This document shows, in pieces, positions 28,697 through 36,443 of a stretch of DNA of 64,000 nt; the first letter of the stretch is position 1, and every line of letters begins with the position of its first letter. The stretch is from Pseudomonas sp. Irchel s3h14. Its GTDB lineage: Bacteria > Pseudomonadota > Gammaproteobacteria > Pseudomonadales > Pseudomonadaceae. The stretch is from NCBI RefSeq assembly GCF_900187425.1, contig NZ_FYDJ01000003.1:86890-150889 (forward strand). The letters run 5' to 3'. A model generated the notes under the pieces. It was not told the DNA's origin. It ran no database searches and saw only the letters and a list, made by a program, of their open reading frames with translations. A program made the position numbers and the translations under genes.

Positions 28697-30118
28697 TTAC
28701 TTGGCAGCGGAACCCGCAGCCTGCAGCGCATGCCGGTCACGACGCTTGTTCTTGATGCCGTAGCAAATCCACATGAACGCGACCCACACCGGAATCGCAT
28801 ACACCGAGATCTGGATGCCCGGGATCAGCAGCATCACGCCAAGGATGAACACCACGAACGCCAGGCAAACATAGTTCCCGTACGGGTACCACAGGGCCTT
28901 GAACAGCGGCGTCTGTTTGGTCTTGTTCATGTGCTGGCGGAACTTGAAGTGCGAGAAGCTGATCATCGCCCAGTTGATCACCAGGGTGGCAACCACCAAC
29001 GACATCAACAGTTCCAGCGCGTTTTGCGGGATCAGGTAGTTCAGCAATACGGCAATCAATGTCACCGCCGCCGAAGCAAGGATCGAACGCACTGGCACGC
29101 CGCGTTTATCGATCTTCGACAAGGCTTTCGGCGCATCGCCCTGCTCGGCCATGCCCAGCAGCATACGGCTGTTGCAGTAGGTGCCGCTGTTGTACACCGA
29201 CAGCGCCGCGGTCAGGACCACGAAGTTGAGGATGTGCGCAGCGGTGTCACTGCCAAGCATCGAGAACACTTGAACGAACGGGCTGCCGCTGTAGGAATCA
29301 CCCGACGCGTTCAGGGTCGCCAACAGGCTGTCCCATGGCGTCAGCGAAAGCAGGATAACCAACGCACCGATGTAGAAAATCAGGATCCGGTAGATCACCT
29401 GGTTGATGGCTTTCGGGATCACGGTTTTCGGCTTGTCGGCTTCCGCTGCGGTGAAACCGAGCATTTCCAAACCGCCGAAGGAGAACATGATAATCGCCAT
29501 GGCCATCACCAGGCCGCTGACACCATTCGGGAAGAAACCGCCGTGGACCCACAGATTGGTCACCGACGCTTGCGGGCCGCCGTCGCCGCTGACCAGCAGG
29601 TAGCTGCCGAGCGCAATCATGCCGACGATGGCCACGACCTTGATGATCGCGAACCAGAACTCGGCCTCACCAAAGACTTTGACGTTGGCCAGGTTGATCA
29701 AGTTGATCAGGACGAAGAAGCCGGCTGCCGAGACCCACGTCGGGATGTGTGGCGCCCAGTAGTGGATGTATTTGCCGACCGCGGTCAGCTCCGACATGCC
29801 CACCAGAATGTACAGAATCCAGCAGTTCCAACCCGACAGGAAGCCGGCGAAACCGCCCCAGTATTTATGGGCGAAGTGGCTGAAGGAACCGGCCACTGGC
29901 TCCTCGACGATCATTTCACCGAGCTGGCGCATGATCATGAAAGCAATGAAGCCGCAGATGGCGTAGCCGAGGATCATCGACGGGCCGGCGGATTTCAGGA
30001 CGCCGGCCGAGCCGAGGAACAGCCCGGTACCGATCGCGCCACCGAGGGCGATCAGTTGAATATGGCGATTTTTCAGGCCGCGTTTCAGCTCGCCTGAATG
30101 CGAGTTTTGTCCACTCAT
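28697..30118 (-). CDS. aroP: Aromatic amino acid permease of the APC family (AroP-like)
   Basis: 473 residues from ATG 30118 (MSGQNSHSGELKRGL). An upstream TTG would add six residues and is less likely. About 12 membrane segments; the first contains HIQLIALGGAIGTGLFLGSA, the conserved substrate-binding motif of amino acid permeases, and the second half has GTYCNSRMLLGMAEQGDAP. Length and motifs fit the AroP/PheP group for phenylalanine, tyrosine and tryptophan; closely related permeases can carry other amino acids. Nearness to phhABC supports an aromatic substrate but they are not one operon. Confidence 0.82.
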   Translation of the reverse strand: MSGQNSHSGELKRGLKNRHIQLIALGGAIGTGLFLGSAGVLKSAGPSMILGYAICGFIAFMIMRQLGEMIVEEPVAGSFSHFAHKYWGGFAGFLSGWNCWILYILVGMSELTAVGKYIHYWAPHIPTWVSAAGFFVLINLINLANVKVFGEAEFWFAIIKVVAIVGMIALGSYLLVSGDGGPQASVTNLWVHGGFFPNGVSGLVMAMAIIMFSFGGLEMLGFTAAEADKPKTVIPKAINQVIYRILIFYIGALVILLSLTPWDSLLATLNASGDSYSGSPFVQVFSMLGSDTAAHILNFVVLTAALSVYNSGTYCNSRMLLGMAEQGDAPKALSKIDKRGVPVRSILASAAVTLIAVLLNYLIPQNALELLMSLVVATLVINWAMISFSHFKFRQHMNKTKQTPLFKALWYPYGNYVCLAFVVFILGVMLLIPGIQISVYAIPVWVAFMWICYGIKNKRRDRHALQAAGSAAK

Positions 30119-31048
30119 GAAAAGGGTCTCACGCAAGGTTTGATGATGTTCGTTAGACGTTGCTGCTCGGTTGCGATTTCAAGCAGCGCCGATCAAACCC
30201 CAGCGAAGGCAAAAGGAGTTCAGCGTTTTTACAACGGTCATGCGTCACCTGTTTGTTTTTATCTGTGACGAAATCGAACCCGACACGCTTGTGGCGCGGC
30301 GGAGTGAACAAGGCGGATAGCCTTGAGGTTTGCGCAGATGCGCAGGAGGTCACAGTTAAAACGCGGCGCATTGTACACCTGTAACCCCCTGCTGCCAGAC
30401 ACCACTGGATCAGCGTGTCATTTGCCGGGATTGCCTGTGTCCGCCTCGAGGGTCTCGGGCGACTGCAAAATTAGAGTCAGACCTTTGCAGGTCATCGACG
30501 GGAGCGACGGAAAAATCGCTCCACGGGGAGAGATGGAGATGAGTCACGGCGTACATTGCGCCTCCTTCTTGTTATGCACCTGCACGACAGGCATGGGGCG
30601 CATCTCACCCTTCAACCGCGCCTGAAACAAGCGCGCCAGAGCCCTGCGCAAGGGCTAATTGGCTGTTGGGCGGAAGGTTTTCCTTACATCCCTTCCGCAA
30701 GCGTCAAACCATGGGCTTTGAGACTTGATTTCGTCAGGTTTTCTTTACATGCCGTAACGTAAATTTGCCGAATCAGATCTGGCTGTAGGTTGACTGCAAA
30801 TTGACGGTAGGACGTTTCCTTAGGAAAAGGTCGAGTTAGTTTTTTGTTTTTTATCAACTAATTGCCTAAGTAAAAATAGAATAAAAAGTTCAAACAAATC
30901 TTATTTGATTATTTTTTTGCATTTTGAAAACCTCTGAACTAGGTTTTCAGCGACTTGCCGAGACGCATCAATCAGCAAGTTGGCGGGTTATTCAATGACT
31001 GAAAACGCGCCGCAGCACTTACCGAAAAAGTCATCAAGGAGATTCACA
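30119..31048. other. 930-bp non-coding region between aroP and the peptide gene
   Basis: No convincing gene: frames here lack ribosome-binding sites and recognisable motifs. It must hold the aroP promoter (left) and the peptide operon promoter (right). Visible structures are a hairpin GGAGCGA/TCGCTCC at 30501-30522 followed by several GGA motifs, a repeated AGGTTTTC element, and an A+T-rich stretch at about 30830-30930 containing long T and A runs, very unlike the surrounding sequence. A small RNA around 30480-30560 is possible but unsupported by a clear promoter. Confidence 0.7.
30675..30949. promoter_or_regulatory. Cluster of AGGTTTTC elements upstream of the peptide gene
   Basis: AGGTTTTC occurs at 30675-30682, 30736-30743 and 30941-30948, and inverted (GAAAACCT) at 30926-30933. 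The first two extend to AGGTTTTCYTTACAT. The last two form a perfect 9-bp palindrome TGAAAACCT/AGGTTTTCA with a seven-base spacer, 100 bases before the peptide ATG. Four copies in 275 bp are far above chance and suggest operators for one regulator. Confidence 0.55.
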
Positions 31049-31186
31049 ATGCAAGCACTTGAAAAAGACTTGGAAACTGAACTGCAACTGGACGATTGGT
31101 TTGAAGCACCGACCCATGAAGCCGCCGTTGAAATGATGCAAGCCGATGCGGTTGTTCCGTTCGGCACGGCGATGTGGCCTCTGTAA
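31049..31186 (+). CDS. 45-residue peptide, candidate precursor peptide
   Basis: Starts MQALEKDLETELQLDDWF and ends AVVPFGTAMWPL. The first two thirds are acidic and helical (LEKDLETELQLDD, HEAAVEMMQ), like a leader; the last 12 residues are uncharged and hydrophobic with Pro, Phe, Trp and Gly, like a core. A near-perfect AAGGAG lies seven bases before ATG. There is no Sec signal and no double-glycine motif. A hairpin with a T-run follows the stop, then the gene for an M29-type peptidase. This suggests a ribosomally made peptide that is processed or modified; I know no named family that it matches. Confidence 0.7.
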   Translation: MQALEKDLETELQLDDWFEAPTHEAAVEMMQADAVVPFGTAMWPL

Positions 31187-31194
31187 GACATCCC

Positions 31195-31232
31195 GGCAGG
31201 CACGATCCGGCCGGTGGTGCCTGCCACTTTTT
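31195..31232 (+). terminator. Attenuator-like hairpin between peptide and peptidase genes
   Basis: Arms GGCAGGCAC (31195-31203) and GTGCCTGCC (31217-31225) pair perfectly; the loop contains the palindrome CCGGCCGG. It is followed at once by ACTTTTTCTC. A partial terminator here would give more peptide message than enzyme message, as is common in precursor-peptide operons. Confidence 0.7.
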
Positions 31233-31255
31233 CTCGGTTTGTCAGGGAGGACTAC

Positions 31256-32221
31256 ATGGATAAGCAACGCGCCATTTCGCATTTCCTTTACTACCTCGAA
31301 CATCACCCCGCCCTTGCCGGTATCAACCCGGCGAAGGTCTTGCTCGGCCACACGGCTGATTACCAGGCACTGACGAGCGCCATCGCCGAACAGGCCGGTG
31401 ACAGCCCACGGTTCAGCTTCAGCGCAATGCGACTGGACCTGGAACCTACGGAATTGCTGGCCCAGGCGATTGCCGACAGCGATCTGTATATTTTCTTCTA
31501 CGACTCTTCCACCCTGCCCAAGCCACGCCCCGACGGCCCGGAATTTGTCCGTGCGCTGCAAGGCGTCATGGCCGAGAACTGGAAGAAGTCGCTGCTGTTC
31601 AAGGATTACGGCGATTACTTCTACGACACGTTCAGTGTCACCCCGCAGCGCATTGCCGGGTTGAACAGCCACTTGATCCAGCGCATGTCCCACGCCACCA
31701 CGTTAAGTTTCAAAGATGATCACGGTTCGTGGTTCGAAACACCGTTGAGCAGTATCAAGAAGTGGACCGACATCAACGGTGTCGGCAACTTCGATCTGGC
31801 GCCTGGTGAAATTGCCACGCACAGCGAGGCCATTAACGGCCGGGTCAAGTTCATGGGGACTTTTCTCAGCACCATCCCATTTGCCCGCAAATACGGGGTA
31901 CTGGAGTCGCCGCTAGAGTTGTGGATCGAGAACTCGACCATCAGCAAAATCGCCACCGATGTGCCGGGGCTGGAACATGACTTCAACAAGTACCTGGAGG
32001 CCAATCCATCCAATCGGCGCATCGAGGAGTTGGGGATTGGCACCAATGAAGGCGTTAAGGCGTTGTATGCGCGTAATGCAGGGTTTGAGGAGCGCCATTG
32101 CGGGCTGCATCTGGGATTGGGGGGTGGCGCGAAGGGTAGCCATCATCTGGACCTGATCTTCTCCAGCGGCGTGTTGGCGCTGGATGATGAGCCGGTGTTT
32201 GATGGGCGGTTTGTGTTCTAG
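31256..32221 (+). CDS. M29 (aminopeptidase T)-like metallopeptidase
   Basis: 321 residues from ATG 31256, which has AGGGAGG five bases upstream; the frame is open for 42 bases before that but this start is clear. The N-terminal half (1-170) is family-like but diverged. The C-terminal half has the dinuclear metal motifs of peptidase family M29 in order: Glu in APGEIATHSEAINGRVKF, Glu in IEELGIGTNEG, His in GLHLGLGGG, and the HxD of SHHLDLIF. It is shorter than typical M29 enzymes (about 370-410). No signal peptide. Lying behind the 45-residue peptide gene it probably acts on that peptide, perhaps trimming it; this is inference. Followed by a repeat and a strong terminator, so the operon is just two genes. 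Confidence 0.75.
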   Translation: MDKQRAISHFLYYLEHHPALAGINPAKVLLGHTADYQALTSAIAEQAGDSPRFSFSAMRLDLEPTELLAQAIADSDLYIFFYDSSTLPKPRPDGPEFVRALQGVMAENWKKSLLFKDYGDYFYDTFSVTPQRIAGLNSHLIQRMSHATTLSFKDDHGSWFETPLSSIKKWTDINGVGNFDLAPGEIATHSEAINGRVKFMGTFLSTIPFARKYGVLESPLELWIENSTISKIATDVPGLEHDFNKYLEANPSNRRIEELGIGTNEGVKALYARNAGFEERHCGLHLGLGGGAKGSHHLDLIFSSGVLALDDEPVFDGRFVF

Positions 32222-32230
32222 CGGCCGACG

Positions 32231-32299
32231 CTTTCGCGGGCAAGCCTCGCTCCTACAAGGACACCGCCGATCCTGTAGGAGCGAGGCTTGCCCGCGAAG
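32231..32299. repeat. REPIN, CGCGGGCAAGCCTCGCTCCTACA variant
   Basis: CTTTCGCGGGCAAGCCTCGC and its complement face each other with about 16 bases between. A second REP class, differing from the GTGGGAGCGGGC copies elsewhere. It lies between the peptidase gene and its terminator. Confidence 0.88.
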
Positions 32300-32335
32300 G
32301 GGGCCGCACAAACACCACAGAGCTTATGCCGAGGC

Positions 32336-32370
32336 AAAAAAAACGCCAACCCGAAGGTTGGCGTTTTTTT
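32336..32370. terminator. Bidirectional terminator between peptidase gene and rluB
   Basis: Stem CGCCAACC/GGTTGGCG with loop CGAA, flanked by eight A on the left and seven T on the right, so it works in both directions for the convergent genes ending at 32221 and 32387. Confidence 0.93.
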
Positions 32371-32386
32371 ATGGGGCGCTTACCGA

Positions 32387-33685
32387 TTACTCAGGCTTGC
32401 GACGACCGAAGCCCGGACGCTGGCCCGAACCGGCTGGCGCACCACGGCGTTTGCCCGATGGCGCGTCTTTGTCGACCAGAACGATGCCTGGACGCTTCTT
32501 CGCTGGTGCCTTGGCCGGGCGCTTGGTGTCGGAAGGACGATCTGCCACCGGCGTACCGCGACCCGACTCACCACGAGACTCGCCACGACCGGCTGGAGCA
32601 CCGCGATCGCTACGACCACCGCTTGGTGCACCACGGCCTTCGCCGCGCTCGGTGCGACCATTGGCCGGACGTGGCGTGCGTGGACCGCGCTCGCCGTCAG
32701 CACGAGGTGCTGCTGGCTTGCGGGCTGGACGCTCGCCTTCGATATGCGGTTCACGGGTATCACGCGGCGTAGCAGCGGTCTGGTTACCGATGGCTGGACG
32801 CAACGAACGCACGCGCTCGGTCTTGCCCATCGGACGCGACGATTTACGCTGCATGCGGTCGAGCTTGTCTTTGCTCTTGGCATTCATCTGCGGCATGGCC
32901 ACAGGCGTCAGGCCAACTTCAGCACTCAGAATGTCGACTTCGTACTGGCTCATTTCGCGCCAGCGGCCCATCGGCAGGTCGGAGTTGAGGAACACCGGAC
33001 CGAAACGCACGCGCTTCAGACGGCTGACCACCAGGCCCTGGGATTCCCACAGACGACGGACTTCGCGGTTGCGACCTTCCATCACCACGCAGTGGTACCA
33101 GTGGTTGAAACCTTCGCCACCTGGCGCCTGCTTGATGTCGGTGAACTTGGCCGGGCCGTCTTCGAGGACGACGCCTGCTTTCAGACGCTCGATCATCTCG
33201 TCATCGACTTCGCCACGCACACGTACCGCGTATTCACGGTCCATTTCGTAGGAAGGGTGCATCAGGCGGTTGGCCAGTTCACCGTCGGTGGTGAACATCA
33301 GCAGGCCGGTGGTGTTGATGTCCAGACGACCGATGTTGATCCAGCGACCCTCTTTCGGGCGCGGCATCTTGTCGAAAACGGTCGGACGGCCTTCCGGATC
33401 AAGGCGGGTGCAGATTTCGCCGTCCGGCTTGTTGTACATGATCACGCGGCGTACCGACTCGGCGGCTTCTTCGCGCTTGATCACCTTGCCATCAATGGTG
33501 ATGGCGTCGTGCATGTCGACGCGCTGCCCGAGGGTGGCGTCTTTGCCATTGACCTTGATGCGGCCGTGGCTGATCCAGGCTTCTACGTCACGGCGCGAGC
33601 CGACGCCGATACGGGCGAGGACTTTCTGCAGTTTTTCGCCTGCTGGGCCGATTTCCTGGTCGTCTTTCTGGTCGTTGATACTCAT
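32387..33685 (-). CDS. rluB: 23S rRNA pseudouridine(2605) synthase RluB with long basic tail
   Basis: 432 residues from ATG 33685 (MSINDQKDDQ, AGGTG upstream); the frame continues 39 residues upstream without a better start. S4 domain at about 15-75 (KLQKVLARIGVGSRRDVE), then the RsuA-family catalytic domain with the active Asp in GRLDINTTGLLMFT and GRNREVRRLWESQG. From about 275 to the end is a tail rich in Arg, Gly, Pro and Ala (RGESRGESGRG, PAKAPAKKRPG) predicted disordered and probably RNA-binding. E. coli RluB is about 290 residues, so the tail is an extension. It follows scpA-scpB, the usual order. Confidence 0.93.
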   Translation of the reverse strand: MSINDQKDDQEIGPAGEKLQKVLARIGVGSRRDVEAWISHGRIKVNGKDATLGQRVDMHDAITIDGKVIKREEAAESVRRVIMYNKPDGEICTRLDPEGRPTVFDKMPRPKEGRWINIGRLDINTTGLLMFTTDGELANRLMHPSYEMDREYAVRVRGEVDDEMIERLKAGVVLEDGPAKFTDIKQAPGGEGFNHWYHCVVMEGRNREVRRLWESQGLVVSRLKRVRFGPVFLNSDLPMGRWREMSQYEVDILSAEVGLTPVAMPQMNAKSKDKLDRMQRKSSRPMGKTERVRSLRPAIGNQTAATPRDTREPHIEGERPARKPAAPRADGERGPRTPRPANGRTERGEGRGAPSGGRSDRGAPAGRGESRGESGRGTPVADRPSDTKRPAKAPAKKRPGIVLVDKDAPSGKRRGAPAGSGQRPGFGRRKPE

Positions 33686-33855
33686 CTGGGCACCTCCCGG
33701 TGTGGTCTGTTCAGGCCTGGCCTGAAGAGTTGAAAGCTGGTTCTCGGGCGAAGGGATCGCCGGAGGGTCGCGAATCATACGCTCATGGGAGCGTTCGCGC
33801 ATCAGAGACTAGCTGATCAATGGCGACTTACCTGTATTTCCGCCGACCGGCTTTG

Positions 33856-33946
33856 TGTAGGAGCCGAGCTTGCTCGCGATGACGTCGGCACATACAACAT
33901 CAAATTGACTGGAAGACCGCTATCGCGAGCAAGCTCGGCTCCTACA
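33856..33946. repeat. REPIN, TGTAGGAGCCGAGCTTGCTCGCGA variant
   Basis: TGTAGGAGCCGAGCTTGCTC and its complement in inverted order, between scpB and rluB. A fragment of the TTCCCACGCAGAG repeat follows near 33966. Confidence 0.88.
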
Positions 33947-33989
33947 GTTTTGGGGTGCAGGCCACTCTGCGTGGGAACGATCAGTCATG

Positions 33990-34967
33990 TTAATCGTCTT
34001 CGAATTCACGGCGTTCGGCCTCGATCGCTTCGGCGAGGGCCCGGGCTTCGGCTTCTTCGTCGCTCAGCTCGGGCTCGGGCTTGTGTTGTTCAAGGGCGGC
34101 AACGGCGGCCAGGAGTTTTTCGCGAGCCTCGGCAACGCCAAGCACATCATCTTCTTGCTCTTCTTCGACCGTGGCTTCGGGCTCGACCTGAAGTTCAACT
34201 TCGATGTCAGGTTCAGATTGATCCACGACCTCTTCGGTCTCGCTCACCTCACCATCGCGCAACAGATCATCGAAATCGGTTTTGAGCCCCTCCTCCATGG
34301 TGTCCAGTTCCAGCAACAACGTGTGGAAACTGGTTTCTTCCTTCGGCTCTTCCGGCTCGGCGCTGGCATCCGCCAGTTCCTGCAACCCGGCAGGCACTGG
34401 TGCGTCATCAAAGTCGAGCACCGGATCAGGCTCCAGCTCGCGCAATTCGGCCAGCGGTGGCAAATCGTCGAGGTTTTTCAGATTGAAGTGATCGAGAAAC
34501 GCCTTGGTGGTCGCAAACATCGCCGGCTTACCCGGCACGTCGCGGTAGCCGACGATGCGGATCCACTCGCGCTCCAGCAAGGTTTTGACGATGTGACTGT
34601 TGACCGCCACGCCCCGCACGTCTTCGATCTCGCCCCGGGTGATCGGCTGGCGATAGGCGATCAGCGCAATGGTTTCGAGCATGGCGCGGGAATAGCGCTG
34701 CGGCCGCTCTTCCCACAAACGTCCTACCCACGGCGAGAACTTTTCGCGGATCTGCAAGCGATACCCGGAGGCCACTTCCTTCAGCTCGAAAGCCCGGCCG
34801 TCGCAGGACTTGGCGAGAATCGTCAGGGCTTTCTTGAAGACCGGCGGCTCCGGCCGCTCGCCCTCTTCGAATAGTTCGAACAGGCGTTCAAGCGATTGCG
34901 GTTTTCCCGAGGCCAACAGAAAGGCTTCAAGCAGTGGCGCCAGCTCGCGGGGTTCAGTCAGGTTCAT
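33990..34967 (-). CDS. scpB: Segregation and condensation protein B
   Basis: 325 residues. Residues 1-185 are the two winged-helix domains of ScpB (LAPLLEAFLLASGKPQSLERL; SRAMLETIALIAYRQPITRGEIEDVRGV; LLEREWIRIVGYRDVPGKPAMFATT), which bind ScpA and help load the SMC complex on DNA. Residues about 190-325 are a very acidic tail (SEPDIEVELQVEPEATVEEEQ) ending in Glu-rich helices. The tail makes it far longer than B. subtilis ScpB (about 197). Starts 11 bp after scpA. Confidence 0.93.
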   Translation of the reverse strand: MNLTEPRELAPLLEAFLLASGKPQSLERLFELFEEGERPEPPVFKKALTILAKSCDGRAFELKEVASGYRLQIREKFSPWVGRLWEERPQRYSRAMLETIALIAYRQPITRGEIEDVRGVAVNSHIVKTLLEREWIRIVGYRDVPGKPAMFATTKAFLDHFNLKNLDDLPPLAELRELEPDPVLDFDDAPVPAGLQELADASAEPEEPKEETSFHTLLLELDTMEEGLKTDFDDLLRDGEVSETEEVVDQSEPDIEVELQVEPEATVEEEQEDDVLGVAEAREKLLAAVAALEQHKPEPELSDEEAEARALAEAIEAERREFEDD

Positions 34968-34978
34968 GATTCAACTCG

Positions 34979-35800
34979 TTATTCGGCTCGGGCCCGCACG
35001 TGGATCGCTGCGAACGGCTCATTCTGCACCAGCTCGACCAAGGATTCCTTGACCAGTTCGAGAATCGCCATAAAGGTTACCACCACCCCCAGACGTCCTT
35101 CTTCAGCGGTGAACAGCTCGGCAAAGGGCACGAAACCGCCGCCCTTGAGGCGCTCCAGCACATCGCTCATGCGTTCGCGCGTGGACAGCGCTTCGCGGCT
35201 GACCTGGTGACTTTCGAACATGTCGCCACGGCGCAACACTTCTGCCATGGACAACAGCAGCTCTGAAAGACGCACGTCTGGCAACAGCTTGCGTGCCCGG
35301 GCTTCCGGGGCGTCGAGCTTGGGGACTACCACGTCACGACCCACACGGCTCAGGCCATCGATGCCTTCGGCTGCAGCCTTGAAGCGTTCGTACTCTTGCA
35401 AGCGGCGGATCAGTTCGGCGCGGGGATCGTCTTCTTCGGCCTCGATTGTTTCGGCACGCGGCAACAGCATCCGCGATTTGATCTCGGCCAGCATCGCGGC
35501 CATGACCAGGTACTCGGCGGCCAGTTCCAGACGCACCGATTGCATCAACTCGACATAGCCCATGTACTGACGGGTGATTTCCGCCACCGGGATGTCGAGG
35601 ATATTGATGTTCTGTTTGCGGATCAGGTACAGCAGCAGGTCGAGGGGGCCTTCGAAGGCTTCAAGGAAGACTTCCAACGCGTCCGGTGGAATGTACAGGT
35701 CCAGCGGCATTTCCATGACCGCCTGGCCATAGACCATCGCGAAGGGCAGCTCTTGCTGGGCTCCGGCCTGACTGTCGACAACGGGTTCTACTGCAGACAT
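34979..35800 (-). CDS. scpA: Segregation and condensation protein A (kleisin)
   Basis: 273 residues. The conserved kleisin N-terminal region is FEGPLDLLLYLIRKQNINILDIPVAEITRQY, followed by LAAEYLVMAAMLAEIKSRMLLPR; the C-terminal winged helix is about 200-260. The first 45 residues are an extra N-terminal stretch. It links SMC heads and ScpB in the chromosome condensation complex. ATG 35800 abuts the stop of yciO without a gap. Confidence 0.93.
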   Translation of the reverse strand: MSAVEPVVDSQAGAQQELPFAMVYGQAVMEMPLDLYIPPDALEVFLEAFEGPLDLLLYLIRKQNINILDIPVAEITRQYMGYVELMQSVRLELAAEYLVMAAMLAEIKSRMLLPRAETIEAEEDDPRAELIRRLQEYERFKAAAEGIDGLSRVGRDVVVPKLDAPEARARKLLPDVRLSELLLSMAEVLRRGDMFESHQVSREALSTRERMSDVLERLKGGGFVPFAELFTAEEGRLGVVVTFMAILELVKESLVELVQNEPFAAIHVRARAE

Positions 35801-36430
35801 CTACGCCTCAGCCATGAACGGCGTCGGGTCGCCGCAACCAACGCGGATCACTTCCGGCTCGCCGTCGGCGAGGTTGATCACGGTGGACGCCTTGATCCCG
35901 CCGAAACCGCCGTCGATGATCAGGTCGACCTGATGCTCGAGCAACTGACGCATTTCGTAAGGATCAGTCATCGGGTCGGTGTCGCCGGGCATGATCAGGG
36001 TCACGCTCATCAGCGGTTCGCCGAGTTCTTCCAGCAGCGCCAGGGCAATCGGATGGCTCGGCACGCGCAGGCCGATGGTGCGTTTTTTCGGGTGCAACAA
36101 CAGCCGCGGGACTTCGCGGGTGGCGTTGAGAATGAAGGTGTAAGGCCCCGGCAGGTGAGCTTTAAGCAGGCGGAAGGTGCCGGTATCGATCTTGGCAAAC
36201 AGCCCCAGTTGCGACAGGTCGCTGCAAATCAGCGCGAAGTTATGCTTTTCGTCCAGCTGTCTCAACCGGCGCACGCGCTCCACGGCATTCTTGTCGCCGA
36301 TCTGGCAACCAATGGCGTAGGACGAGTCTGTGGGGTAAATCACCACCCCGCCGCTGCGGATGATCTCGACAGCCTGTTTGATCAGGCGCGCTTGCGGGTT
36401 TTCCGGATGAATCTGGAAAAATTGACTCAC
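35801..36430 (-). CDS. yciO: YciO/TsaC-family (Sua5-like) threonylcarbamoyl-AMP synthase-fold protein
   Basis: 209 residues from GTG 36430 (SQFFQIHPENPQARL); the frame is open upstream to 36682 but those residues are read from antisense to the next gene and are unlike the family. Conserved elements: GGVVIYPTDSSYAIGC, the KR-type RLRQLDEKHNF, and LPGPYTFIL, all of the YrdC fold. YciO resembles TsaC, which makes threonylcarbamoyl-AMP for tRNA t6A, but its own role is less certain. It lies 13 bp after the RNase AM gene and abuts scpA. Confidence 0.88.
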   Translation of the reverse strand: MSQFFQIHPENPQARLIKQAVEIIRSGGVVIYPTDSSYAIGCQIGDKNAVERVRRLRQLDEKHNFALICSDLSQLGLFAKIDTGTFRLLKAHLPGPYTFILNATREVPRLLLHPKKRTIGLRVPSHPIALALLEELGEPLMSVTLIMPGDTDPMTDPYEMRQLLEHQVDLIIDGGFGGIKASTVINLADGEPEVIRVGCGDPTPFMAEA

Positions 36431-36443
36431 ATTCTCTACCTGT

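Noticed and set aside
30323..30762. Two short plus-strand frames in the aroP-peptide intergenic region
   Set aside because: No ribosome-binding site, no coding-like composition and overlapping frames; treated as non-coding.
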